Below, piece by piece: positions 53,913-63,933 of a stretch of DNA of 64,000 nucleotides. Each line of letters begins with the position of its first letter. The first letter of the stretch is position 1. The notes beneath the pieces were generated by a model that was not told where the DNA came from, did no database searches, and saw only the letters and a program-made list of their open reading frames with translations. The stretch comes from Prevotella lacticifex (GTDB lineage Bacteria; Bacteroidota; Bacteroidia; Bacteroidales; Bacteroidaceae): the NCBI RefSeq assembly GCF_019973375.1, contig NZ_BPTV01000001.1, positions 1,550,001-1,614,000 of the forward strand. The letters are read 5' to 3'. The position numbers and the translations under genes are program-made.

Positions 53913-54965
53913 TTATCGGCGTCCGCCACCGAAGTGACCACCGCCACCGCCGCCGAAGCTGCGGCCGCCGCCACTGAATCCGCCACCGCCACCGAAGCTG
54001 TGACCGCTACCGCCGAAACTGCGGCTGCCGCCGAAACTGGACGGGGAGCTTACGCTGCGTGTAGTGTTTTTGTAGGATGGTGTATAGGAACGGTTGTCGT
54101 TGTAGCTTCTGTTCGATGGGTTGTACTGCTGTGAGCCGCGCCATCCGCCGTTCTCGCGCTGTACGGTGCTGTTGCCCCAAGAGCCGCTTGTCGTCGATGT
54201 GGCTCTGCTGTTGCCCCACGACCGTGAGCCATTGCCAAAGTGACCAAACTGACGGTTGCCGCTGACCACTCCGCCGTTATTGTTGCTTCCACGGTCAAAG
54301 CTGTGGCCGTAGGTGCCGGTGTGGCCTCCGCGCCATGCATAGCCCGGGCCCCAGCCCCAGCCATAGTAAGGATAGCCCCAGCCATCCCAGTACCATGGAT
54401 CAGCCCATCCGTAATAGCCGCCCCAGCCTAAGCCGTAGTAGCCGCCCCAACCCCAGCCGTAGTAGGGATAGCCCCAGCCACTGCGCCAGTAGGGATAGTA
54501 GCCACGTCCATAGTAATAATAAGGATAGTCCCAGGCCAGATCGTCGTAGAAGTACGGGTCGTACCAGCCGTAGTCGTTGTCGAATCTGTTCATTCTGCGG
54601 CTGTAGGCAAAGTCGTCGTCGCTGCCGCCATAAGAGTAGTAGCGCTCCGAACCGGGATAGATAGTGTCGAGAGCCACAGAGTCGGGATACTCACCGTTGC
54701 CGGCATGAAACTGGATGATGTCGTTGCCGAGCGAGTCGGAGCCAATCTTCTGATAGTAACTGCTCAACTTGCCGCGGCGGTTGTATTCATCGACGTTGCG
54801 GTTGCTGCCGCAGTAGTACGTAGGGCGTTCGTCGCACTTGCGCTCCTGAGCCTGCGCCTGCTTCTCGGCCTTACTCTTCGAGGGAGTGAAGTAGAGATCG
54901 TCCTGAGCCATCGTTGCCAATGGCATGGCGCTGAAGAGGACTGCTAAAAGAACCAACCTTTTCAT
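53913..54965 (-). CDS. Unknown secreted Tyr/Gly/Trp-rich low-complexity protein
   Basis: This 350-residue protein has a signal peptide (MKRLVLLAVLFSAMPLATMA). The first third is ordinary hydrophilic sequence. The middle (about 145-215) is a dense aromatic tract of YPYYGWGWGGYYG-like repeats. The last third is rich in S, N and G and ends in GGG/SFGG repeats (SRSFGGSGHSFGGGGGFSGG). No family is recognised. The composition suggests a surface or matrix protein, but this is inference only. The start at 54965 is preferred, since the longer frame adds a basic non-signal extension. Confidence 0.75.
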   Translation of the reverse strand: MKRLVLLAVLFSAMPLATMAQDDLYFTPSKSKAEKQAQAQERKCDERPTYYCGSNRNVDEYNRRGKLSSYYQKIGSDSLGNDIIQFHAGNGEYPDSVALDTIYPGSERYYSYGGSDDDFAYSRRMNRFDNDYGWYDPYFYDDLAWDYPYYYYGRGYYPYWRSGWGYPYYGWGWGGYYGLGWGGYYGWADPWYWDGWGYPYYGWGWGPGYAWRGGHTGTYGHSFDRGSNNNGGVVSGNRQFGHFGNGSRSWGNSRATSTTSGSWGNSTVQRENGGWRGSQQYNPSNRSYNDNRSYTPSYKNTTRSVSSPSSFGGSRSFGGSGHSFGGGGGFSGGGRSFGGGGGGHFGGGRR

Positions 54966-55142
54966 AACTTGTTTCCGTATCTTTATGTTGTTTTTTAATT
55001 TCTTCTTTCGTGGATGGAAGCCTTCTCCCAATCCCACGATGCAAAAATACTGCCACTTTCTGTACAAAATTAAGGAAATTCCCTAATGTATGGTAGGATT
55101 TCCCCTATTTTTTATAATTTTGCACTTAAATTTTAACTTATT

Positions 55143-56000
55143 ATGAGATATTACGAGGTAAAATTCAACATAAATCCGGACACTCCGGTCGCTCGCGACA
55201 TTGTGGCGGCTCTTGCAGGAGAAGCTGGATTTGAGTCGTTCGACGATTCGGGTGAAGTCCTTTGCGGTTATGTCAAGACTGAGGATTTCGACCGCACAGC
55301 CCTTGACAAGTCGCTGTCGGAGTTTCCCATCGAAGGCGTCAGCGTCACTTACAGCTTGGCTGAGACGAGCGACGAGGATTGGAATGCCACATGGGAGGAC
55401 AACGGTTTCGAGCCAATCATAATAGCTGACAAATGTGTCATATACAATGCCAAGGATGCTGACAGAATCAATGCCGACCCCTCCATGCCGTCGCTGCGCA
55501 TAGCCATCGACGCTAAGCAGGCTTTTGGCACCGGCACTCACGAGACGACGCAGATGATGGTCGAAAATCTTATGGCCACCGAAATCAAGGGCAAGAGCGT
55601 TCTCGACTGCGGATGCGGTACGGGAATATTGGGTATTGCGGCAAAGAAACTTGGAGCTGCGCATGTCGTGGGCTACGATATCGACGACTGGAGCGTGCGC
55701 AACGCCATGCATAATGCCGAAATCAACGGCGTGGAGATGGAGGTCCTTGAGGGCGACAAGAGGGTTCTGTCGCACGTCTGTGGAGTCTTCGATATTGTTC
55801 TTGCCAACATCAACCGCAACATTCTCTTAGCAGATATGCCGGATATGCGCGATATTATGGGTGCCGATACAACACTGATAATTAGCGGATTCTATGAGGA
55901 GGACATCCCCCAGTTGCTGGAAAAGGCTCAGGAACTGAAGCTCACAGAGGTGGGCAGAAGGACAAAGGGCCAGTGGGCCAGCCTGATGCTGAAAGCATAA
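55143..56000 (+). CDS. prmA: Ribosomal protein L11 methyltransferase PrmA
   Basis: This 285-residue class I SAM methyltransferase has an N-terminal substrate domain and motifs AFGTGTHETTQMMVENL, VLDCGCGTGILGIAAKKLGA and the catalytic-region motif DIVLANINRNILLADM (NxNR-type). It trimethylates L11. The last strand region is LTEVGRRTKGQWASLMLKA. TAATTTTG (55115-55122) is a plausible -7 element 20 bp before the ATG. Confidence 0.95.
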   Translation: MRYYEVKFNINPDTPVARDIVAALAGEAGFESFDDSGEVLCGYVKTEDFDRTALDKSLSEFPIEGVSVTYSLAETSDEDWNATWEDNGFEPIIIADKCVIYNAKDADRINADPSMPSLRIAIDAKQAFGTGTHETTQMMVENLMATEIKGKSVLDCGCGTGILGIAAKKLGAAHVVGYDIDDWSVRNAMHNAEINGVEMEVLEGDKRVLSHVCGVFDIVLANINRNILLADMPDMRDIMGADTTLIISGFYEEDIPQLLEKAQELKLTEVGRRTKGQWASLMLKA

Positions 56001-56065
56001 CAAACTTGAGAAGAAATAAAGAATTATTATCTTTACAAGTTAATAACATTTTTTTGGACTAAAAT

Positions 56066-56096
56066 TTGGAAAATAGATTAGTTGTTAGTACTTTTG
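56066..56096 (+). promoter_or_regulatory. Promoter of the hybrid two-component regulator
   Basis: TTTG (56065-56068), 20 bases and TACTTTTG (56089-56096), 38 bp before the ATG. Confidence 0.75.
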
Positions 56097-56134
56097 CAAA
56101 GTAAAATAACTAACACTAATCTTTTCCGTTGTCT

Positions 56135-59100
56135 ATGGAGAGCGAAAGAAAGAAGACTATACTTAGCACTATAATACTGTTTTTATTTATCCTCGTCGGC
56201 AATGCTCAGGAGGCCACATTCCGGCGGGTACCGGCCGAAATGGATCTCATTAGCGCGCAGACAAACTGTATTATGCGCGACTCGCGGGGATTCATCTGGC
56301 TGGCAACACAATGTGGAATGAGCCGCTTTGATGGCTATCGCTTCACAACTTTCCTCCACGACGACAAGAACAGCGCATCGCTGCCTGACAATTCTGTGGA
56401 GATTATTCAAGAGGATGGTTTAGGCCGACTGCTCGTAAAAACCGCAAAGGGGTATTGTGTCTTCGACAATATGACACAAACGTTCAGCTCTGACATCAAT
56501 GAGTATATCAACAATTTTGGTATCAAGGGGCAGGTTAGTTATATTTTTATTGACAAGGACAAGAATCTGTGGTTGTCAATCCTCGACCAAGGCTTGTACA
56601 AGATTGATTTTAAGAATGGTGCAAAGCATTTCCTCGCTTTCGGAAAGAATCTGCATCGAGGCGAAACGACGTACATTACGCGGTCCGGAAACAATGTCTA
56701 TGTCAACTACTCCGACGGATATATGGTTGAGATTGATGCCAACAGAATGAGAATCACCCGCCAGACCGACTTCATTATGAAACATAGGACTTCCGCAAAG
56801 GAAAACTATAAGACTGAGGTCGACGACAGGGGGAATCTGTGGGTCATCCAAAACAATAGGACTTTCGTTTACTACGGAGCTGGCAATCAGTGGTTTACGT
56901 CAGCAAGCGAGTTCTTTGAGAAGTTGGGGTACAAATTGCCGATAGAGGGAGACTTCGTTGTCAGGACGATTGCAAGCGACAATCTTGGCAACATGTGGTT
57001 AGGTTCCGACCATAAAGGCTTGTTCATGTTCAACCACCAAAGGAGAATAGCAAAACAATACCTGTACAGTCCGACTGATTTCCTCTCTATCCCCGACAAC
57101 ACTATCCAATCCCTGTATGTCGATGAGTTCGACGGCTTGTGGGTTGGAACCTACAAGAACGGATTAGCCTACTACTCACCACGACAGCAGAAATTCTCAA
57201 CAATACTGCTCGGTGATATCTGTACCATCACACAAGATGCCAATGGACTGTTGTGGTGTGGTACTAACGACAGCGGTATAATAACCTACGACATCAATAG
57301 TGGGGCCTCAAGAACCATCGATATGGCAGAGTCGGGACTGGGCTCCAACACTGTGGTGAGCTCCTTGACGGCCCGCGATGGCTCATTGTGGTTCGGAACG
57401 TGGAACGGTGGTATGGCTCATTACGTCAGCGGAGCATGGAAAGTGTATAAAGCTGATGATGGGTCCGGATTGGCAAACAACAGTGTATGGTCGTTGCTCC
57501 AACTTCCCGACGGACGAATAGCTGTAGGAACATTGGGGGCGGGAGTCCAGATTCTCGATCCTGCAACAGAACAATTTACGACCTACGACTCGAAGAACTC
57601 AGGATTGATATCCGACTATGTCAGTTCTCTGGCTATGGGCAAGGACGGCCGTTTGTTGGTATCCAACTCCGAAGGTCTGTCGATGCTCAATTTAAAAACG
57701 GGAAAGTTTGACAATATCAAGGGCAACCGCGCAGGAATAGCATTCCCTTCCAAGCTGATAAATCAAGTTTATCAAGACTCGCGTGGCATCATCTGGTGCG
57801 CTACAATGTCGGGGCTTGCGGCCTATGACCCTTCTACCGACCAAATGACGCTATTGAACACCAACGGCGGCTCTACCGACAATGTTATATGTGCCATTGG
57901 CGAAAACAGAGAACACAATATATGGGTGACCAACGAACGCTCATTGGCGAGAATAACCGTCAGTAAGGAAAAAGATGGAACGTGGGGCTACTTTGTTACG
58001 TCATACAGCAGTATTGACGGACTGCAGGATCGCGTTTTCAATCAGCGGTCAATAAAACTCCTCCGTGATGGCAATATGGTTGTCGGTGGTCAGGACGGAC
58101 TGAACATCATTCCACCGCAGCCACGGCAGCGTGTGGCTAACACTGCCAAAGCTCTCTTCGCCGGAATAGTGCTCTTCGACCATCCGATACAGGTTGGCGA
58201 GGAATATGACGGGCATGTGGTCATAGACAAGGATATCAATGAAATCCGCGAACTGGAGCTTACGTCGAAAGAGAAAGACTTCACAATTCTGCTTGCATCG
58301 AGTGAGGTGAGCCTGCCGCAGAAAGCAAGATTCTTGTACCGTCTTGACGGGTTCTCTGATAAGTGGCTGCTGACTCAGGAGGACCAGAGCTCGCTGACGT
58401 TCACAAGTCTCCCGGCCGGACACTACACTCTTAACGTGAGAGTCGTCGACCGTAACGGAACAGTGGGTAAGGACATCAGTTCGCTAAATATTACAATTCT
58501 GCCGCCACCATATCTTTCTACATGGGCTATCCTTATCTATCTGATAATCTTAGCATTCGTAATTTATCAGGGTCGGAAGATTATCATCCGCCGACAATTG
58601 GCAAGATATAAATTAGAGCAGTCGAAACGGGAAGTCGACAGAATTAAGGAGATGGAGGAGATGAAGCTGAACTTCTTCACCAATGTCAGCCACGAACTGC
58701 GAACCCCGCTAATGCTCATTATCTCGCCGCTTCAGGCTCTGATAAAGAAAGAGAATGAACCGGAGAAGCACAAGACCTTGGAACTCATCTTACGAAACGC
58801 CGAACGGCTGCTCCAGATGGTGGGGCAGATTCTCGATTTCAGAAAAATTGAGAAGGACAAGGAACAGTTGAATCTCGTCTCGGGTGACTTCGTAGTGTAC
58901 ATCAGCCATATTGTGGCAAACTTCAAGGCTCTCGGAGGTAAGGACACCAGCATCGAGTTCCGCTCCAACATTTCTTCGCTGATAATGGCTTTCGATGCCG
59001 ACAAGATTCGGAAGATTGTCGACAACTTGCTCTCCAACGCCATGAAGTTCACACCCGACGGTGGAAGAATAACTGTGGCCGTAAACCTCAGAAACAATAC

Positions 59101-60346
59101 TAATGCCTCTGATAAGGCAATGATGGAGATTGTCGTAGCTGATAATGGTACTGGAATCCGCGACGAAGACAAGAAGCACATCTTTGAGCGTTTCTACATG
59201 GGCAGCAATAAGAATCCTTATGGAGGCTCCGGTGTGGGACTGAGCATTGCCCACGACTTTGCCGTTCTTCATGGCGGCGACATCACCGTTGCCGATAATA
59301 AGGGTGGAGGTGCTGTATTCACCGTGACAATCCCCGTGCGCCACGACCCGTCGCTGCAAGCCAACGATGCCGATGCTGCCGACAAACTCAAGGTTGACAT
59401 CAAGGATGCGTTCGTCGACAATTCTTCTGTTGCAGATACCCACGAGCCTAAGAATGAATCTGACGCTCAAAAGGATAGGGTAGAGCAGAAAGACGAAAGC
59501 AAAAAAGAAACCTCCGGAATCAGCGACACCGTTGATGACAAGCAGCAGGAAAGCGATGATAACGAGAGTGTTGAGAGCAACGAGAAGGACGGAAAGAAGA
59601 AGCAGACAGTGCTAATCGTCGACGACAGCACCGACTTCCTCGACTTCTTCTCCAATGAGCTCAGCCAGCATTTCAATGTCTTGACTGCTGAAAACGGCCG
59701 TCAGGCTCTCGACAGAATATCCGAGCATAAGCCCGACCTTATAATAAGCGACGTTATGATGCCGGTGATGGACGGTAATGAGCTCTGTAAAGCGGTAAAG
59801 GGCAACAAGCGTACGGCCGACATCCCGTTCATCATGCTCACAGCCCGACTGGCTCAGGAACATCAGATAGAGGGTCTCGCCAATGGCGCCGACGACTACG
59901 TCACGAAGCCGTTCAACCTCGAGATGCTCTATATGAGTATTCATAATCTGCTGAAGTGGCACAATGCAGTGCCCGACAAACAGCAGGATAAGCTCGAGCC
60001 AAAGCTGAAACACATCGAGATAACATCGCTCGACAAGCAACTCGTCAACGACGCTACGAAGTATGTCGACGACAATATTTCCGACACTACTCTCAACGTA
60101 GAGAGTATGGCCAAAGCCTTGGGAATGAGTCGTGTACAGCTTTATAAGCGGTTGCTGCCGGTGACAGGAAGTACACCGACAGAGTTCATAAGAGAGATCC
60201 GCCTGCGCCGTGCAGAGCAACTCCTCCGTGAGAGCCAGTTGTCAATCAGTGAGGTGGCTTATCGAGTGGGATTCAACAATCCACGATATTTCTCGAAGTA
60301 CTTTAAGGAAATGTATGGCGTTATGCCGTCGCAATACAAGAAGTAA
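56135..60346 (+). CDS. Hybrid two-component system sensor-regulator (HTCS)
   Basis: This about 1403-residue protein has, in order: signal/anchor segment (TILSTIILFLFILVGNAQ); two beta propellers of Reg_prop repeats (about 30-680, such as DSRGFIWLATQCGMSRFDGY); a Y_Y_Y domain (to about 790); a membrane helix (WAILIYLIILAFVIYQG, near 800); HisKA with His853 in FFTNVSHELRTPLMLI; HATPase; an acidic, KE-rich linker; a receiver with Asp1206 in LIISDVMMPVMDG; and a C-terminal AraC-type HTH (SISEVAYRVGFNNPRYFSKY). HTCS proteins sense glycan oligosaccharides in the periplasm and activate adjacent polysaccharide-use genes, here most likely the GH31 gene downstream. The ATG at 56135 is used rather than the TTG at 56129. 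Confidence 0.96.
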   Translation: MESERKKTILSTIILFLFILVGNAQEATFRRVPAEMDLISAQTNCIMRDSRGFIWLATQCGMSRFDGYRFTTFLHDDKNSASLPDNSVEIIQEDGLGRLLVKTAKGYCVFDNMTQTFSSDINEYINNFGIKGQVSYIFIDKDKNLWLSILDQGLYKIDFKNGAKHFLAFGKNLHRGETTYITRSGNNVYVNYSDGYMVEIDANRMRITRQTDFIMKHRTSAKENYKTEVDDRGNLWVIQNNRTFVYYGAGNQWFTSASEFFEKLGYKLPIEGDFVVRTIASDNLGNMWLGSDHKGLFMFNHQRRIAKQYLYSPTDFLSIPDNTIQSLYVDEFDGLWVGTYKNGLAYYSPRQQKFSTILLGDICTITQDANGLLWCGTNDSGIITYDINSGASRTIDMAESGLGSNTVVSSLTARDGSLWFGTWNGGMAHYVSGAWKVYKADDGSGLANNSVWSLLQLPDGRIAVGTLGAGVQILDPATEQFTTYDSKNSGLISDYVSSLAMGKDGRLLVSNSEGLSMLNLKTGKFDNIKGNRAGIAFPSKLINQVYQDSRGIIWCATMSGLAAYDPSTDQMTLLNTNGGSTDNVICAIGENREHNIWVTNERSLARITVSKEKDGTWGYFVTSYSSIDGLQDRVFNQRSIKLLRDGNMVVGGQDGLNIIPPQPRQRVANTAKALFAGIVLFDHPIQVGEEYDGHVVIDKDINEIRELELTSKEKDFTILLASSEVSLPQKARFLYRLDGFSDKWLLTQEDQSSLTFTSLPAGHYTLNVRVVDRNGTVGKDISSLNITILPPPYLSTWAILIYLIILAFVIYQGRKIIIRRQLARYKLEQSKREVDRIKEMEEMKLNFFTNVSHELRTPLMLIISPLQALIKKENEPEKHKTLELILRNAERLLQMVGQILDFRKIEKDKEQLNLVSGDFVVYISHIVANFKALGGKDTSIEFRSNISSLIMAFDADKIRKIVDNLLSNAMKFTPDGGRITVAVNLRNNTNASDKAMMEIVVADNGTGIRDEDKKHIFERFYMGSNKNPYGGSGVGLSIAHDFAVLHGGDITVADNKGGGAVFTVTIPVRHDPSLQANDADAADKLKVDIKDAFVDNSSVADTHEPKNESDAQKDRVEQKDESKKETSGISDTVDDKQQESDDNESVESNEKDGKKKQTVLIVDDSTDFLDFFSNELSQHFNVLTAENGRQALDRISEHKPDLIISDVMMPVMDGNELCKAVKGNKRTADIPFIMLTARLAQEHQIEGLANGADDYVTKPFNLEMLYMSIHNLLKWHNAVPDKQQDKLEPKLKHIEITSLDKQLVNDATKYVDDNISDTTLNVESMAKALGMSRVQLYKRLLPVTGSTPTEFIREIRLRRAEQLLRESQLSISEVAYRVGFNNPRYFSKYFKEMYGVMPSQYKK

Positions 60347-60415
60347 ACGGAATGACACATAATGATACTTCAGAGTCTTCAAGGCTATGAAGTTTCCTGA
60401 CAATATAACAGTACA

Positions 60416-60473
60416 GCCCCATGCGGTCGTTGAACTTTATTCAATTGAATGAAGAATTCTACACCGCATGGGG
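60416..60473 (+). other. Long-armed inverted repeat after the HTCS gene
   Basis: GCCCCATGCGGT (60416-60427) and ACCGCATGGGGC (60462-60473) are perfect 12-bp inverted arms. The loop contains the palindrome TTCAATTGAA. There is no T run. It may be an unusual terminator for the HTCS gene or a protein-binding site. The rest of 60347-60656 shows nothing else recognisable. Confidence 0.6.
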
Positions 60474-60656
60474 CCGTATGCTAAGATGTAAATTGAACAA
60501 TCCAATATCAGAAAAGCACAGAGCAAAATGTTCATAGGGTAAAAAATCGTGAACAGATTGAAAACAAATCGTGACTGAACACCATAATATGCTATTCCGT
60601 TAACCGATGATACTCATAACCGAAACAAATTGCACCGATAATATTTCACCAAAAAC

Positions 60657-60687
60657 TTGAGAATCGTTTTTGTTTTTTATAACTTTG
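60657..60687 (+). promoter_or_regulatory. Promoter of the GH31 gene
   Basis: TTG (60657-60659), 20 bases and TAACTTTG (60680-60687). The predicted leader is about 185 bases, which leaves room for regulation. No riboswitch was recognised in it. Confidence 0.72.
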
Positions 60688-60879
60688 CACTGCAATAAAA
60701 TGATACAATACGAAATCGAGAATATTCAGTCTTGCTAAGTCTTATTTAAGGATATACGGGCATCGATTCAACCAGCTATTCAATTTTCACAGTCGATAGT
60801 TCCAAAGAGTATAGACAGAGAGAATACAAGCTCAAAAAATGAAGAATCAATTCTTACTAAATAAATAACTTTACAAATA

Positions 60880-63822
60880 ATGAATAGAATACGAAAACTT
60901 CTGACAGGAGTCTTCCTGATGTTGGCGCTGACAACTCAAGCAGCCGACTACACGGTTACAAGCAACACTATTACCATACCCGTAAAATCGCCGACGGCAA
61001 CCGGAGCCCGTCTTGTAAAGCTCCAAGTCGTCAACAGCAAGATAATACGTGTAGAGGCCACAGCAACCACGTCATTCCCCCAGAAGAACAGCCTTATCAT
61101 TCTTCCGCAGCCAGACTATAATAATTTCAAGGTTACGGAGAATGGCTCATCTGTAACCGTAGCCACACCCGATGTCAAGGCTGTGGTTGATGCCTCTACA
61201 GGCCATGTCTGTTTCTTCGACCGCAACGGCAAGACTCTTCTCGATGAAGTCGGCGGAGGCAAGGGAAAGGAGTTCAAACCCTACACTGTGCCGAATCGTG
61301 AGATAGGAGCCGACAGCCGCCTCACCGACGAACAGAGACATGGATGGACATGGACGGCAACATTTGAGAGTCCCGACGACGAGGCTTTCTTCGGCCTCGG
61401 ACAGCATCAGAGTGAGGAACTCAACATGAAAGGTCGCAACGAGGACCTCTTCCAGTACAACACAAAGATTGCGGTGCCGTTCGTATTGTCGAACAAAAAC
61501 TATGGTGTTCTGTGGGACAGCTACAGCTACTGCCGCTTCGGTAATCCCAATGATTATCTTCAGCTCAACAGAGCTTTCAAGCTCTACGACAAGGACGGTA
61601 ATCCCGGGGCTCTCACGGGCACTTACACCGACCGCGACGGCAACACGATAACGCGGGCTGAGGACAGCATTTACTATGAGTTTGCGCTCCCCGACATTGC
61701 AGCACGCGGACTCACTGACGTGGGTGTTGCAAATCTGCCAAAAGGATTCAAACTCAACGGAGCCCATGTCACATACGAAGGATTCATCGAGGCACCAGAA
61801 GCGAATCTCTATCACTTCCTCCTCTACTATGCCGGCTACACCCGCGTGTTCATCGACGGTGAGGAAGTAGTGCCCGAGCGTTGGCGAACAGCATGGAATC
61901 CAAACTCCCACAAATTCGAGTATGCTCTTGATAAGGGCATGCGCCACCATCTTCTCATCGACTGGTATCCCGATGGCGACGTAAGCTACTGCGGACTGCG
62001 GGTGGCTACACCGCGCTCACAGGCTGAGCAGAACCGCCTTTGCATCTGGAGCGAGATGGCCAAGGATATGGACTACTACTTCATTGCCGGCGACAATCTC
62101 GACCAGGTAATCTCCGGTTACCGCACTCTCACTGGTAAGGCTCAGGTTATGCCTCGGTGGACACTTGGCTTCTGGCAGAGTCGCGAGCGTTATAAATCAT
62201 CGGAGGAGATAGAGTCGACGCTCAAGCACTTCCGCGACAAGCACATACCCGTCGACAATATAGTTCAGGACTGGAACTACTGGAAACTTGATTCATGGGG
62301 CAGCCATCAGTTTGAGCAGAGCCGTTATCCCAATCCACAGGTTATGCTCGACAGCGTCCACAGTATGCACGGAAGATTCATGATCTCTGTTTGGCCGAAG
62401 TTCTACTGTTCAACCGACAACTACAAAGCCCTCGATGCCAACGGATGGATTTACCATCAGGCTGTGAAAGACTCTATCTACGACTGGCTCGGCTTTATGG
62501 GCTCATTCTACGATGCCTACAGCGCTGGAGCGCGGAAGATGTTCTGGAAGCAGATGGACGAAAATCTATACTCGAAATATCACTACGGAATCGACGCATG
62601 GTGGATGGATGCCTCAGAGCCAAACGTTCGCGACTGCACCCCGATGTGGTACCGCAAAGCACTCTGTGGCGCTACGGATCTTGGCTCGGCTACGGAGTAT
62701 TTCAACGCTTACAGCATTGTCAATGCCGACGCCATATATAATGGTCAGCGCTCAGTGAATCCTAACCAACGCGTGTTCCTGCTCACCCGCAGCGGATTCG
62801 CCGGCGAACAGTGCTACAGCACTGCAAGCTGGAGCGGCGACATCGGCACTCGATGGGAGGACATGAGGGCTCAGCTCACTGCCGGTCTCAGCTATTCAAT
62901 GTCGGGAATACCTTTCTGGGGTATGGATATCGGTGGATTCTGTGTCGAGAACCGCTATGTCAAGGGACAGCAGGAGTACGACAACACCGGCAAGGAGAAT
63001 GCCGACCTCAAGGAGTGGCGCGAGCTGCAGGCACGGTGGAATGAGTTCGGAGCTTTTGTCCCCTTGTACCGCACCCACGGCCAGTGGCCTCTGCGTGAGG
63101 TATGGAATATCGCCCCCGAGGATCATCCGGCTTACAAAGCCATCGTCTACTACGATAAGCTGCGCTACCGTCTCATGCCTTATCTCTACAGCATGGCCGG
63201 AGCAGTCCACTTCGACGACTACACTCCAATGCGCGCACTTGTCATGGACTTCAACGGCGACAGCAAGGTATATGACATCAAGGACCAGTTTATGTTCGGT
63301 CCGGCTCTTATGGCCTGTCCTGTAATGAAATACGGTGAACGGCATCGTTCCGTCTATCTGCCGCAGCAGAAGGGATGGTACGACCTCTACACCAACAAAT
63401 ACTATGGCGGCGGACAGACAATCGATGTCGATGCTCCCTACGACCGCATTCCCGTGTTCGTACCTGAGGGCAGCATTCTCCTCTTCGGACCAGAGATGGA
63501 ATGGAGCGACGAGAAACCTGCTGATCCCATCACCGTCTACGTCTACGCAGGAAAAGACGGTTCTTTCACTCTCTACGAGGATGAGAATACCAACTACAAC
63601 TATGAGAAGGGACTTTACTCGACGATAACCTTCAAGTACGACGATGCATCGCACAGTCTCACCATTGGGCAGCGTCAGGGCCATTTCTCCGGAATGCTGA
63701 AGAACCGTAAGTTCAATATCGTTCTCCGCACACCGCAGACCGTTGACGCCACTCTCAATCCCGATTCAGCAAAGGGTAAGACCGTGGCGTATAAGGGTAA
63801 GAAGCTTGTTGTAAAGTTGTAA
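60880..63822 (+). CDS. GH31 family glycosidase with PA14-like insert (alpha-xylosidase/alpha-glucosidase)
   Basis: This 980-residue exported enzyme (signal peptide MNRIRKLLTGVFLMLALTTQA) has the GH31 N-terminal beta domain (to about 270), a PA14-like insert (about 270-373: GVANLPKGFKLNGAHVTYEG, LYHFLLYYAGYTRVFIDGEE), and a catalytic barrel with nucleophile Asp577 in WWMDASEPN and acid/base Asp654 in SWSGDIGTRW. C-terminal beta domains follow. A PA14 insert at this place is known from Bacteroides xyloglucan alpha-xylosidases, so a role on xyloglucan side chains is plausible; alpha-glucosidase activity cannot be excluded. It lies directly downstream of the HTCS gene, its probable regulator, and ends at a good terminator. 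Confidence 0.93.
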   Translation: MNRIRKLLTGVFLMLALTTQAADYTVTSNTITIPVKSPTATGARLVKLQVVNSKIIRVEATATTSFPQKNSLIILPQPDYNNFKVTENGSSVTVATPDVKAVVDASTGHVCFFDRNGKTLLDEVGGGKGKEFKPYTVPNREIGADSRLTDEQRHGWTWTATFESPDDEAFFGLGQHQSEELNMKGRNEDLFQYNTKIAVPFVLSNKNYGVLWDSYSYCRFGNPNDYLQLNRAFKLYDKDGNPGALTGTYTDRDGNTITRAEDSIYYEFALPDIAARGLTDVGVANLPKGFKLNGAHVTYEGFIEAPEANLYHFLLYYAGYTRVFIDGEEVVPERWRTAWNPNSHKFEYALDKGMRHHLLIDWYPDGDVSYCGLRVATPRSQAEQNRLCIWSEMAKDMDYYFIAGDNLDQVISGYRTLTGKAQVMPRWTLGFWQSRERYKSSEEIESTLKHFRDKHIPVDNIVQDWNYWKLDSWGSHQFEQSRYPNPQVMLDSVHSMHGRFMISVWPKFYCSTDNYKALDANGWIYHQAVKDSIYDWLGFMGSFYDAYSAGARKMFWKQMDENLYSKYHYGIDAWWMDASEPNVRDCTPMWYRKALCGATDLGSATEYFNAYSIVNADAIYNGQRSVNPNQRVFLLTRSGFAGEQCYSTASWSGDIGTRWEDMRAQLTAGLSYSMSGIPFWGMDIGGFCVENRYVKGQQEYDNTGKENADLKEWRELQARWNEFGAFVPLYRTHGQWPLREVWNIAPEDHPAYKAIVYYDKLRYRLMPYLYSMAGAVHFDDYTPMRALVMDFNGDSKVYDIKDQFMFGPALMACPVMKYGERHRSVYLPQQKGWYDLYTNKYYGGGQTIDVDAPYDRIPVFVPEGSILLFGPEMEWSDEKPADPITVYVYAGKDGSFTLYEDENTNYNYEKGLYSTITFKYDDASHSLTIGQRQGHFSGMLKNRKFNIVLRTPQTVDATLNPDSAKGKTVAYKGKKLVVKL

Positions 63823-63877
63823 GCCCGAATCTTTCATAAATAAAATATAAAGTTAAAATCCACCTTATATTACTGAC

Positions 63878-63920
63878 AATTCCTGTCCGTTAGCTTTAAG
63901 CAATGGACAGGAATTTTAAA
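63878..63920 (+). terminator. Terminator of the GH31 gene
   Basis: AATTCCTGTCC (63878-63888) pairs with GGACAGGAATT (63905-63915) and is followed by TTAAAG, about 55 bp past the stop codon. Confidence 0.75.
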
Positions 63921-63933
63921 GTTAATGTCAATC

